Shown here in pieces: positions 1 through 7,458 of a stretch of DNA of 9,745 nucleotides; positions within the stretch are counted from its first letter, which is position 1, and each line of letters begins with the position of its first letter. This DNA comes from Pseudomonadota bacterium (GTDB taxonomy: Bacteria > Pseudomonadota > Alphaproteobacteria > Acetobacterales > Acetobacteraceae), in the NCBI GenBank assembly GCA_021805485.1, contig JAJZFF010000145.1, positions 1 through 9,745 on the forward strand. Reading direction: 5' to 3'. Made by a program: the position numbers and the translations under genes. A model generated the notes under the pieces. The model was not told the origin of the DNA, did no database searches, and was given only the letters and a program-made list of their open reading frames with translations.

Positions 1-1
1 T

Positions 2-424
2 CACGCCAGCGATCATCTCTGTTTCGCACGCAGGGACGGCGTCCTGTTCAGCGCCGACCATGTCATGGCGTGGTCCACCTCCGTCGTCAGCCCGCCGGGC
101 GGCGACATGGGCGCCTATTTCGCCAGCCTGCGGCGGCTGCTGGCGCGCGAGGAGAGCCTCTATCTGGCCGGCCACGGCCCGGCCCTGACAAGCCCGACCG
201 GGTTCGTGCGCGATCTGCTCACCCACCGCGTGATGCGGGAGGGGGCGATCGCGGCGGCGCTGCGCGACGGCCCGGCGGATACCTTCGCGCTCATGGACCG
301 GCTCTACTCGAAGCTCGATCCGCTGCTGCGTCGCGCCGCCGAGCGCAACGTGCTGGCACATCTGCTCAAGCTCCAGGCCGAGGGACGCGCCCGACAGGAG
401 GGCGCGCTCTGGCTCGCGGCGTGA
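2..424 (+). CDS. MBL-fold metallo-hydrolase, C-terminal part (partial, 5' end outside window)
   Basis: Only the last 140 residues are present; the frame is open from base 2 to a TGA at 422-424. The first visible residues, H-A-S-D-H-L-C-F, followed by G-V-L-F-S-A-D-H-V-M-A-W, match the region of MBL-fold hydrolases that carries the later metal ligands: a GH(T/A)xxH-type histidine pair, then the aspartate of the S-A-D-H strand. A further metal-site histidine is plausible in the L-A-G-H-G-P segment. The remaining ~80 residues are helical and end in a winged-helix-like segment, as in the LACTB2-like branch, whose members are hydrolases of nucleic acids or thioesters. The N-terminal HxHxDH motif lies upstream, so the substrate cannot be inferred. 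The next gene starts 55 nt downstream on the same strand, so it may or may not be co-transcribed. The family is fairly secure; the LACTB2-like assignment rests on my recollection of that branch. Confidence 0.85.
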   Translation, partial: HASDHLCFARRDGVLFSADHVMAWSTSVVSPPGGDMGAYFASLRRLLAREESLYLAGHGPALTSPTGFVRDLLTHRVMREGAIAAALRDGPADTFALMDRLYSKLDPLLRRAAERNVLAHLLKLQAEGRARQEGALWLAA

Positions 425-479
425 CCGCGCCGGTCGCCCGCGCATGGTGCGGACGCCGCCGGCCTGATAGGGGTTAAGA

Positions 480-2171
480 ATGATCATCACCAGCGCTTCC
501 GTCCGCCGCGCCGCCGTCCTCGTGGTCTCCCTGCTGACCGCGTGCGCGAGTTCCCATGCCGCTGACCCGCGAGAGTCCGGCACCGTCTACGGCGATTTTC
601 TCGCCGGGAGCTTCGCGGCCGGGAGGGATGATTTCGCCACCGCCGCGAGCGCGCTGCTGCAGGCGGTGGCCGAGGATCCGCAGAGCGATGAAGTGGTCCA
701 GCAGGCGTTCCTGGCCGCCCTGCTCGATGGCCGGCCGGAGGCGGTCGCGCTCGCCGCGCGCCTGCCCGGGCACGTCGCCGCGCAGATGGTTCTCGCCGAC
801 GACGCGGCGCGGAAGGGAGAGTGGGATCGCGCGATATCGCGCTATGACGCGCTGCCGCACGAGGGCGTCGCCCTCACCTTGCAGCCGCTGCTCGTCGCCT
901 GGGCCGAACAGGGCGCCGGCCACACCGATGCGGCGATGGCGACCCTTCGGCCCTACATGCAGGGCAAGCAGCTGCGCGCGGTCTATGCCTTGCATGCGGC
1001 CCTGATCGCCGATCTCGCCGGGCGTGAGGCGGAAGCGCAGCAGCTGTACGAGGCCGCCGCCGCCGAATATGGCCCGGCCAATCTCCGCCTCGCCCAGATC
1101 CTGGCGAGCTGGGAGGCGAGGCACGGCCGCGTGGACCGCGCGCGGCAGATGCTGCAGGGGCTGGCCGATACCGGCGATCCCGTCGGCACCGTCGTGCCGG
1201 CCCTGCTGGCGCACCCGGAGACGCGCCCCGTGGCCTCGCCGGCCGATGGCATCGCCGAGGCCTATCTGGCGCTGGCCGCGACCATGACCCAGCAGGGCGA
1301 CCGCAATTTCGGCCTCGTCCTCGGCCGGTTGGCGCTCGACATGCGCCCCGATCTCACCGCCGTCCGCCTCCTGCTCGCCGACAGCCTGGCGGGCGCGCAT
1401 CAGCCCGCGTTCGGGCTGCGGCTGCTGGCGAAGGTGCCGGCCGACGATCCGCTCGCGGCCCTGGTCGATCTGCGCCGCGCCGCGCTGCAGAACCAGGCCG
1501 GGCAGACGGATGCCGCGATCGCGTTGCTGGACCGGCTGATCGCCGCCGATCCGGCGCGCCCGGAGGCGGCGAACGAGCTCGGCGACATCCTGCGCGAGCA
1601 GGGCAAATTCACCGAGGCGGTGGCGGCCTACGACATCGCGGTTTCGCGCATTCCCCGCCCGCGCCCGGGCGACTGGCCGCTTTTCTTCGCCCGCGGCATC
1701 ACGCAGGACCGGCTGCATCATTGGGACGCGGCGCAGGCGGACCTCGAGCGCGCGCTCCAGCTCTCGCCGAACGAGCCCTTCGTGCTCAACTATCTCGCCT
1801 ATTCCTGGGCGGAGCAGGGGCGCAATCTGCCCGAGGCCCGGCGGATGCTGGAGCAGGCGATGCGGCAGCGGCCGGATGACGGCGCCATCATCGACAGTCT
1901 CGGCTGGGTCCTGCTGCGCGGCGGCGACGCCCGCGAGGCGCTGCGCCTGCTCGAACGCGCGGCGGAATTGCAGCCCGAGGATCCGACCATCAACGGCCAT
2001 CTCGGCGATGCCTACTGGGCCGATGGCGCCAAGCTGCAGGCCGCCTACCAATGGCGACTGGCGCTGTCGCTGAAGCCGGATGCCGAGGAGGTGCCGCGGC
2101 TGCAGGCCAAGTTGAAGGAGGCCGAGCTTGCTCTCGGCGCCGCGGCGCCCGCCACGTCGACCGGGCACTGA
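480..2171 (+). CDS. TPR lipoprotein, LbcA-like
   Basis: 563 residues. The N-terminus has a positive patch (R9, R10), a hydrophobic stretch at 11-19 and a lipobox L19-T-A-C22, so it is probably exported and lipidated at C22. A signal-peptidase I site after S-S-H-A at about 24-27 is a weaker alternative. Helical repeats fill the rest. The clearest TPRs lie at about 327-360, 361-394, 400-430, 434-465, 466-500 and 501-533, with typical endings such as A-L-Q-L-S-P-N and A-A-E-L-Q-P-E-D. The start is supported by AGGGG at 469-473, six nt upstream. ispE follows 32 nt downstream. In Pseudomonas aeruginosa the TPR lipoprotein LbcA (PA4667), adaptor of the C-terminal protease CtpA, also lies close to ispE with lolB between, so an adaptor role at the cell envelope is a reasonable inference. 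No lolB is present here. TPR content and export signal are seen; the LbcA link rests on architecture and synteny. Confidence 0.88.
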   Translation: MIITSASVRRAAVLVVSLLTACASSHAADPRESGTVYGDFLAGSFAAGRDDFATAASALLQAVAEDPQSDEVVQQAFLAALLDGRPEAVALAARLPGHVAAQMVLADDAARKGEWDRAISRYDALPHEGVALTLQPLLVAWAEQGAGHTDAAMATLRPYMQGKQLRAVYALHAALIADLAGREAEAQQLYEAAAAEYGPANLRLAQILASWEARHGRVDRARQMLQGLADTGDPVGTVVPALLAHPETRPVASPADGIAEAYLALAATMTQQGDRNFGLVLGRLALDMRPDLTAVRLLLADSLAGAHQPAFGLRLLAKVPADDPLAALVDLRRAALQNQAGQTDAAIALLDRLIAADPARPEAANELGDILREQGKFTEAVAAYDIAVSRIPRPRPGDWPLFFARGITQDRLHHWDAAQADLERALQLSPNEPFVLNYLAYSWAEQGRNLPEARRMLEQAMRQRPDDGAIIDSLGWVLLRGGDAREALRLLERAAELQPEDPTINGHLGDAYWADGAKLQAAYQWRLALSLKPDAEEVPRLQAKLKEAELALGAAAPATSTGH

Positions 2172-2203
2172 GCCGCACGCGTCCGTCGGCGGCGGGATCG
2201 GCG

Positions 2204-3076
2204 ATGAGCTTCCATGAGCGCGGCCGCGTCGAACTGGCGCCGGCGAAGGTCAATCTGTTCCTGCACGTACTCGGCCGGCGCGCGGACGGGTATCACCTCC
2301 TCGACAGTCTCGTCGTGTTCGCCGCGGTCGCCGACCGGCTGAGCGCGGCGCCCGCGCGCGCGCTCGCGCTCGAGATCGGTGGGCCGCAGGCGGCATCCCT
2401 GGCCGCCGCGGCGGACAATCTCGTCCTCCGCGCCGCCCGCGCGCTGGCGCCGGCGGCGCCGGCGGCGCTGCGCTTCGTGCTGGAAAAAAACCTGCCGGTC
2501 GCCGCGGGCATCGGCGGCGGGTCGGCGGATGCCGCCGCGGCGCTGCGGCTGCTGGCGCGGCTGGGCTATGTCGGGGCCGGCGCGGAGCTGGCATCGATCG
2601 CCGCCACCCTCGGTGCCGACGTGCCGGTCTGCCTCGCCAGCCGCCCGGCGCGCGCGGGCGGCGTCGGCGAGCGGCTCGGCCCGGCGCCGCGCCTGCCGGA
2701 ATTCGGCCTGGTCCTGGCCAATCCGGGCGTGCCGCTCGCCACCGCGGACGTGTTCCGCGCCCGCAGCGGCGCGTTCTCGCCCCGAGCGGCGCTGCCGGAC
2801 GCCTGGGCGAGCGCCGCCGCCATGGCGGCCGATCTCGCGCAGTTGAGCAACGACCTCGAGCCGCCGGCGCGCGCGCTGTGCCCGGCGATCGGGCCGGTTC
2901 TCGGCGCCCTTGCCGCCCTGCCGGGCGCCTTGCTGGCTCGGCTCAGCGGGTCCGGCGCCACGTGTTTCGCCATCTTTGCCACCCCGGCCGAGGCCGAGGC
3001 GGCCGCCCCGCGATTGCCGGCGCCCTGGTGGCGCTGGGGCGGGGGGCTGATTGCACCAGAGGAGATTTCGCCGTGA
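2204..3076 (+). CDS. ispE: 4-diphosphocytidyl-2-C-methyl-D-erythritol kinase
   Basis: 290 residues, normal for the family. IspE is a cytosolic GHMP kinase of the MEP (non-mevalonate) isoprenoid pathway; it phosphorylates the 2-hydroxyl of CDP-methylerythritol using ATP. The N-terminal motif A-P-A-K-V-N-L places the catalytic lysine at K15. The glycine-rich ATP loop, P98[11 protein letters not shown]109, is textbook. The catalytic aspartate is D139 in G-A-D-V-P-V, and the third GHMP motif S-G-S-G-A-T is at 248-253. The frame is open further upstream inside the TPR gene, but the ATG at 2204 is chosen because GGGA at 2194-2197 lies six nt before it and conserved sequence begins at about residue 9. 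The stop overlaps the start of cysD by 4 nt (GTGA), suggesting translational coupling. A run of seven A at 2484-2490 is unusual in this gene. The identification is secure. Confidence 0.97.
   Translation: MSFHERGRVELAPAKVNLFLHVLGRRADGYHLLDSLVVFAAVADRLSAAPARALALEIGGPQAASLAAAADNLVLRAARALAPAAPAALRFVLEKNLPVAAGIGGGSADAAAALRLLARLGYVGAGAELASIAATLGADVPVCLASRPARAGGVGERLGPAPRLPEFGLVLANPGVPLATADVFRARSGAFSPRAALPDAWASAAAMAADLAQLSNDLEPPARALCPAIGPVLGALAALPGALLARLSGSGATCFAIFATPAEAEAAAPRLPAPWWRWGGGLIAPEEISP
3060..3064 (+). promoter_or_regulatory. Ribosome binding site deciding the cysD GTG start
   Basis: AGGAG, within AGAGGAGA at 3058-3065, lies eight nt before the GTG at 3073 and inside the 3' end of ispE. 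It is one of the strongest Shine-Dalgarno matches in the window. It selects GTG 3073 over upstream in-frame starts such as the ATG at 2878, and yields a protein of exactly the usual CysD length. Confidence 0.8.
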
Positions 3077-3981
3077 CGAACCACGCCCGCATCGCGCTCA
3101 AGCGCCTCGAGGACGAGAGCATCCACATCTTCCGCGAGGTCGCCGCGGAGGCGCGCAATCCGGTGATGCTGTACTCGATCGGCAAGGATTCCTCGGTGCT
3201 GCTGCACCTCGCGCGCAAGGCATTCCACCCGGCGCCGCTGCCGTTCCCGCTGCTGCATATCGACACCACCTGGAAGTTCCGCGAGATGATCGCGCTGCGC
3301 GACAGCCTGCCGGCCCGCTACGGGGTGCGGCTGATCGTGCACATCAACGCGGACGGGCTGCGCCAGGGCGTCAATCCGTTCGACCACGATCCCTCCACCT
3401 ACACCCATGTGATGAAGACCGAGAGCCTCAAGCAGGCGCTCGATCAGCACGGCTTCGACTTCGCCTTCGGCGGCGCGCGGCGCGACGAGGAGGCCTCGCG
3501 CGCCAAGGAGCGCATCATCTCGGTCCGCAGCGCCGCGCATGCGTGGGATCCCCGGCGTCAGCGGCCGGAATTGTGGGACCTCTACAACACCCGCCTCGGC
3601 CCGGGCGAGACGGCGCGCGTGTTCCCGCTCTCCAACTGGACCGAACTCGATGTCTGGCGCTACATCGCGGCTGAACGGATCGAGGTCGTTCCGCTCTATT
3701 TCGCTGCCGAGCGCCCCGTGGTGACGCGCGACGGCGGCGTGATCATGGTCGACGACGACCGCTTCCGCCTCGGCGCCGGCGAGGTGGTGGAACGGCGCTG
3801 GGTGCGCTTTCGCACCCTCGGCTGCTACCCGCTGACCGCCGCCGTCGCCTCGCGCGCCCAGAGTCTCGACGAGATCATCGCCGAAACCGAGGCCGCCGCC
3901 ATGTCGGAGCGCAGCGGCCGCGTCATCGACCACGACCAGTCCACTTCGATGGAGCGGAAGAAGCGCGAAGGCTATTTCTGA
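3073..3981 (+). CDS. cysD: Sulfate adenylyltransferase subunit 2 (CysD)
   Basis: 302 residues, the same length as Escherichia coli CysD, and recognisably similar along its whole length. CysD is the PP-loop catalytic subunit of ATP sulfurylase, forming APS from ATP and sulfate; it works with the GTPase CysN. The PP-loop is S35-I-G-K-D-S-S41. Other family signatures are G133-G-A-R-R-D-E-E140, the S-R-A-K-E-R-I segment after it, V183[12 protein letters not shown]195, [11 protein letters not shown], and the C-terminal [11 protein letters not shown]. It starts at GTG, overlaps the ispE stop by 4 nt, and is followed after 10 nt by the GT2-like gene. No cysN or cysNC is next to it on either side, which is unusual because cysD and cysN are normally adjacent. 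It could serve cysteine synthesis or PAPS supply for sulfation, like rhizobial NodP. The family is certain; the physiological role is not. Confidence 0.97.
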   Translation: MTNHARIALKRLEDESIHIFREVAAEARNPVMLYSIGKDSSVLLHLARKAFHPAPLPFPLLHIDTTWKFREMIALRDSLPARYGVRLIVHINADGLRQGVNPFDHDPSTYTHVMKTESLKQALDQHGFDFAFGGARRDEEASRAKERIISVRSAAHAWDPRRQRPELWDLYNTRLGPGETARVFPLSNWTELDVWRYIAAERIEVVPLYFAAERPVVTRDGGVIMVDDDRFRLGAGEVVERRWVRFRTLGCYPLTAAVASRAQSLDEIIAETEAAAMSERSGRVIDHDQSTSMERKKREGYF

Positions 3982-3991
3982 GCGGGACACC

Positions 3992-6328
3992 ATGGCGCGC
4001 GGGGTGGCGGAAAGGCGGCCGGGCCGGCGCGACGCCGACGGCCCGCGTCACTGCATCGACCTCGCCTATGCGCGCGCGGGCAATGTGTTCGTGTTCGGCT
4101 GGCTGCTCGAAGGCCCGGCCCGGATCACCGGCGCGGCGCTCGAGATCGGCACCGTGCGCGTGGATGTCACTGCCCAGATGCTGCGCCATCCGCGGCCGGA
4201 CGTGCTCGCGACCCTGGGGCCGGAAGCCGAATCCGGCCCCGCCGATTGCGGCCTGCTGCTCGCCGCGCGCATCGATCCGCGCCGGCAGGATGCGAAGCGT
4301 CTGGTGCTGCACATCGCGCTGGGCGCCGCGCCGCCGCTGCGGCTGGAGGCGCCGCTCGCCGCGGACCCGGCGCAGCTCGCCGATTTCGCCGCGCGCCACG
4401 CGGCGCCGCTGCGCGCGCTGCTGGCGCGGCTGGAGCCGGCCACCGCCGTGCCGCTCGCGGCCGAGGCCTTCGGCGGCCAGGGCGAGCGCCTGCCGGTGGA
4501 CCAGCCGCACGGCATCGACCGGCGGCTGCGCTTCAGCCTCGACCTCGCCGTACGGGCGCTGCCCGAACGGCTCGTCCTCGCCGGGCAGATCGACGATCCG
4601 GACGGGGCGGTGAGCGCGATCGAGGTGCGGACCGGGGCCAGCGATGCGCCCCTGCCGGCGCGGCTCCGGCGCGGGCCGGTTCTGCGCGTCGGCGAGCCGG
4701 ACGGCGGCTGCGATCGCTTCATCCTCGTCGTCGAATGCCCGTCGGCCGGCGCCGACGGCTTGGTGCTGTCGGTGGCAGGCGCTTGGCGGGTTCATGAGTG
4801 CCCCATCGCCGCGCCTGGCGTGGCCGGGGAGGGTGTCGCCGCGCTGGCGGCGGCGGCGGCGGCGCTGGACGCGGATTCGCGCCTGCTGCTGCTCGAGATG
4901 CTGGCCGAGAGCGGTGCCGAGGCGCTCGCCACCGGCGAGGAGGCGGCGGCGCTGCGCCGGCTCTGGCAGGTCGCGGTGGCCGCGCTCCCGGCCGCGCTCG
5001 ATCGGCCCGAGCTCGGCCTGCGCATCGGTCTCGATCCAGCGCTGGCGATCCTCGGGGCAGGGGTGCTGATCCAGGGCTGGGCGCTGCTCGATCGTGAACG
5101 CCTCGAGTCGGTCGCCCTGCGGCTGGCCGGTGCCGCCGAGCCGGTCGCGGAGCTGCTCGGCGTTGCCTTCCGCTACCCGCATCAGCCGGCGCGCGCGCTG
5201 CTCGAGGCCGCGTCCGCCTGGTGCGGCGACGATGAACAGGGCCTGCTCGCCTTCGTCCGCGCGCCGCTCGCGGCTACGGGCCCGCTCTATCTCGCCTGCA
5301 GCGACGGCGCCCGGCGCATTGCCCATGTCCGCGTGCCGCGTGCTGCCATGCCCGGCGATCCGCGCCAGGCCGCCGAGGCGCTGCTGGCGCGGCTGCCGGC
5401 GAGCCGGCGCGCCATCCGCGACGGGCTGGATGCCCATCTCGGTCCCGCGCTCGCCGCGCTCTGGCCCGGCCCGGCCGCCGCGGTGCAGCCCTTGGTCCAC
5501 GCGTTCGGCCCAGCGGCGGAGCGGGCGGTCTCGGTCGTGGTGCCGTTTCACGGCGAAGCCGACGGGCTCGCCCTGTTTCTCGCCGCCTGCGCCGCCGATC
5601 CGGACCTGGCCGGGGCCGATCTCGTGCTCGCGGTCGACGACCCGGACATGCACGAGGCGGCGTTCGGCCTCTGCCACGAACTCGGGCCCCGCCTGCGACT
5701 GCAGCTCCGCCTCGCTTATGGCCGTCGGCCGCTTGGCCGTGCCGGGATCATCAATCTCGGCGCCGGCCTGGCGCGCGGGCGGCTGCTGCTGGTGCTGGAG
5801 CCCGGCCTCGTGCCCGCGGCGCCGGGCTGGCTCGGCCGGCTCCTCGCCGCGCACGGGCGGGCGGCGAAGCCGGGCGCCGTCGGGCCGGTGCTGCTCGCGG
5901 CGGACGGCGAGCCGGCGCGCGCCGGGCTGCGGTTCGCGCGCGCGGGGCGCTGGGGCGGCCTGTTCACCGCCGAGAGCGCGCCCTTGGCCGAGGTGGAGGC
6001 GGAGGCGGCTGGCGGCGATGAACCGAGGCCGGTCCCGGCGGTCGGCCTCGCCTGCCTGCTGGTCGAACGCGCCCTGTTCGAGGCGCAGGGCGGGCTGTCG
6101 CGCGACTATCTCGGCGGTGACTACGCCGATGCCGATTTCTGCCTGCGTCTCGCGCAGGCGGGGCGGCGCAACCTGCTCGTGCCGTCGGCGAGTCTGCGCC
6201 TCGTCCGGCCCGACCCGCCGGCCGAGTGCGAGTCGCCCCGGGCGCTCTACGACGCTTGGCTGCTGACCCGGCGCTGGGGTGAGACGCTGGCGAAGGCCGC
6301 CGAGCGACCCGATCAGGCGGCGCCGTAG
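3992..6328 (+). CDS. Multidomain protein with GT2-like C-terminal domain and three N-terminal repeat modules
   Basis: 778 residues; no signal peptide or membrane segment is visible. Residues 512-740 resemble a GT2 (GT-A) glycosyltransferase: S514-V-V-V-P-F519 opens the fold, D549-D550 sit where the UDP-sugar aspartates are expected, and G708-G-D-Y-A-D-A-D-F-C-L-R-L720 matches the acidic segment preceding C-L-R-L-x-x-A-G. The usual DxD strand is instead L599-L-V-L-E-P-G-L606, so nucleotide-sugar/metal binding may be altered. The first ~500 residues are not a known enzyme to me. Three stretches look related: about 21-110, 180-263 and 345-448, each with a hydrophobic strand ending in G-W or G-Q (F-G-W at 35-37, A-G-Q at 197-199, Q-G-W at 361-363). 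GGGA at 3984-3987 supports the ATG. The gene follows cysD by 10 nt and overlaps galE tail to tail. A surface-glycan role is inferred; the substrate is unknown. Confidence 0.75.
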   Translation: MARGVAERRPGRRDADGPRHCIDLAYARAGNVFVFGWLLEGPARITGAALEIGTVRVDVTAQMLRHPRPDVLATLGPEAESGPADCGLLLAARIDPRRQDAKRLVLHIALGAAPPLRLEAPLAADPAQLADFAARHAAPLRALLARLEPATAVPLAAEAFGGQGERLPVDQPHGIDRRLRFSLDLAVRALPERLVLAGQIDDPDGAVSAIEVRTGASDAPLPARLRRGPVLRVGEPDGGCDRFILVVECPSAGADGLVLSVAGAWRVHECPIAAPGVAGEGVAALAAAAAALDADSRLLLLEMLAESGAEALATGEEAAALRRLWQVAVAALPAALDRPELGLRIGLDPALAILGAGVLIQGWALLDRERLESVALRLAGAAEPVAELLGVAFRYPHQPARALLEAASAWCGDDEQGLLAFVRAPLAATGPLYLACSDGARRIAHVRVPRAAMPGDPRQAAEALLARLPASRRAIRDGLDAHLGPALAALWPGPAAAVQPLVHAFGPAAERAVSVVVPFHGEADGLALFLAACAADPDLAGADLVLAVDDPDMHEAAFGLCHELGPRLRLQLRLAYGRRPLGRAGIINLGAGLARGRLLLVLEPGLVPAAPGWLGRLLAAHGRAAKPGAVGPVLLAADGEPARAGLRFARAGRWGGLFTAESAPLAEVEAEAAGGDEPRPVPAVGLACLLVERALFEAQGGLSRDYLGGDYADADFCLRLAQAGRRNLLVPSASLRLVRPDPPAECESPRALYDAWLLTRRWGETLAKAAERPDQAAP

Positions 6329-7308
6329 CCCTCGGGATGGGCCAGCCGCCACGCGAAGGCGGTTTCGACGATGGTGCGGAGATCGGCGAAGCGCGGCTGC
6401 CAGCCGGTTTCACGCATGATGCGCGTCGCCGCCGCGACCAGCACCGGCGGGTCGCCCGGCCGGCGCGCGCCGAAGCGCACCGGCACCTCGCGCCCGGCCA
6501 CGGCGGCGACGGCGTCGATCACCGCGCGCACCGAATGGCCGGCGCCGTTGCCGAGATTGTAGGTGACGCTGCCGGCATCGAGCCGCGCCAGGGCACGGAG
6601 ATGCGCCTCGGCGAGGTCGCTGACGTGGACATAGTCGCGCACGCAGGTGCCATCCGCGGTCGGATAGTCGGTGCCGAACACGGTCAGCTCGGCGCGCCGT
6701 CCGAGCGCGGCGTCGATTGCCAGCGGGATGAGATGCGTCTCGGGCCGGTGATCCTCGCCGAGCCGCCCGCCGGGGTCGGCGCCGGCGGCGTTGAAATAGC
6801 GCAGCGCGGCGTAGCGCAGCCCGTGGATGCGATCGGCCCAGAGCAGGGCGCGCTCGAGCATCTGCTTGCTCTCGCCATAGGGCGAACCGGGATCGACGGC
6901 GGCGCCTTCGTCGATCGGGATGACCGCCGGCGCGCCGAACAGATTGGCGGTGGAGGAGAGCACGAAGCGCGGCACGCGATGGCGAACGCAGGCCTCGATC
7001 AGACGCAGCCCGTTGCCGCCGTTCTCGGCGAGATAGCGGAACGGCTGCGCCATGCTGTCGCCGACCAGGGACAGGGCGGCGAAATGGAAGACACCATCCC
7101 ATCGGCCGCCGGCGAGCACGGCCTCGATGGCGCCGGCGTCGGCGAGATCGGCCTCGATCAGGTGCGCGCCGGGCAGGACGGCGGCGCGATGGCCCTGGCG
7201 GAGATTGTCGAACACCACCACCGCGTCGCCGCGGGCGAGCAGGGCGGCGACGAGATGGCTGCCGACATAGCCCGCCCCGCCGGTGACCAGGAAGCGCTGT
7301 GCACCCAT
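6313..7308 (-). CDS. galE: UDP-glucose 4-epimerase
   Basis: 331 residues, an extended short-chain dehydrogenase of the GalE type. It interconverts UDP-glucose and UDP-galactose in the cytosol with tightly bound NAD, supplying galactose for surface polysaccharides and lipopolysaccharide. The NAD-binding motif T9-G-G-A-G-Y-V-G16 is at the N-terminus, followed by D34-N35, typical of NAD rather than NADP use. H75-F-A-A and V82-G-D-S match the family. The active site shows S118-S-T120 and Y144-G-E-S-K148 (YxxxK). R-Y-F-N-A-A-G and C-V-R-D-Y-V-H-V follow. The ATG at 7308 (minus strand) is preceded by GAGGGTGG, read from 7323 to 7316. The 3' end overlaps the plus-strand GT2-like gene by 16 bp. The 5' end faces the tRNA-Gln gene only 59 bp away. 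An ExoB-type role in exopolysaccharide is possible from the neighbouring GT2-like gene. Confidence 0.95.
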   Translation of the reverse strand: MGAQRFLVTGGAGYVGSHLVAALLARGDAVVVFDNLRQGHRAAVLPGAHLIEADLADAGAIEAVLAGGRWDGVFHFAALSLVGDSMAQPFRYLAENGGNGLRLIEACVRHRVPRFVLSSTANLFGAPAVIPIDEGAAVDPGSPYGESKQMLERALLWADRIHGLRYAALRYFNAAGADPGGRLGEDHRPETHLIPLAIDAALGRRAELTVFGTDYPTADGTCVRDYVHVSDLAEAHLRALARLDAGSVTYNLGNGAGHSVRAVIDAVAAVAGREVPVRFGARRPGDPPVLVAAATRIMRETGWQPRFADLRTIVETAFAWRLAHPEGYGAA

Positions 7309-7323
7309 CGTCGTTCCACCCTC

Positions 7324-7352
7324 TGGACCGGCGCCGGCTCAGGCCCTATCAC
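7324..7352 (+). promoter_or_regulatory. Candidate sigma-70 promoter for tRNA-Gln
   Basis: TGGACC at 7324-7329 and TATCAC at 7347-7352 each match four of six consensus bases (TTGACA, TATAAT) with exactly 17 nt between. Transcription would begin near 7358-7360, leaving a leader of about eight to ten nt before the tRNA. It lies in the 59-bp gap with galE, next to the galE Shine-Dalgarno on the opposite strand. This is prediction only. Confidence 0.42.
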
Positions 7353-7367
7353 GCGGCCATCGGCCGG

Positions 7368-7442
7368 TGGGGCGTAGCCAAGCGGCAAGGCAGCGGATTT
7401 TGATTCCGCCATGCGGAGGTTCGAATCCTCCCGCCCCAACCA
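7368..7442 (+). tRNA. tRNA-Gln (anticodon TTG), CCA encoded
   Basis: A complete cloverleaf can be folded by eye. The acceptor stem is TGGGGCG (7368-7374) with CGCCCCA (7432-7438), including the U1-A72 pair typical of tRNA-Gln. The D stem is GCC/GGC (7377-7379, 7389-7391). The anticodon stem is GCGGA/TCCGC (7393-7397, 7405-7409) with loop TTTTGAT and anticodon TTG at 7400-7402, reading CAA. The variable loop is 7410-7414. The T stem is GGAGG/CCTCC (7415-7419, 7427-7431) with loop TTCGAAT. The discriminator is A7439, and CCA at 7440-7442 is encoded. All stems are perfect. The gene is divergent from galE and convergent with ndk. Confidence 0.97.
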
Positions 7443-7458
7443 GGCCGCGCGGCGGCCT
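7442..7458. terminator. GC hairpin between tRNA-Gln and ndk, possible bidirectional terminator
   Basis: AGGCCGC, loop GCG, GCGGCCT forms a perfect seven-bp stem that starts at the last base of the tRNA CCA and ends at the first base of the ndk stop codon. It separates two convergent genes, where a shared terminator is expected. Neither strand has a following T tract, so it may act weakly, through Rho, or as a 3' processing structure. Confidence 0.4.

Noticed and set aside
474..2168. Long minus-strand open frame of 564 codons opposite the TPR gene
   Set aside because: It is a compositional shadow. High GC at third codon positions leaves the antisense frame open, the product is rich in R, G and Q with no recognisable family, and the plus-strand protein has a clear signal, lipobox and TPRs.
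2051..2203. Longer ispE start inside the TPR gene
   Set aside because: The extra 51 residues overlap the TPR coding region and are not part of the kinase family; a ribosome binding site precedes ATG 2204.
3923..6352. Minus-strand open frame of 809 codons opposite the GT2-like gene
   Set aside because: Same cause. It is arginine- and glutamine-rich with no domain, while the plus frame has a Shine-Dalgarno, tight spacing after cysD and a GT2-like fold pattern.
7368..7442. tRNA-Gln as the attachment site of an integrated element
   Set aside because: No integrase is encoded in the window, I saw no duplicated tRNA 3' end, and both neighbours are housekeeping genes with matching composition.
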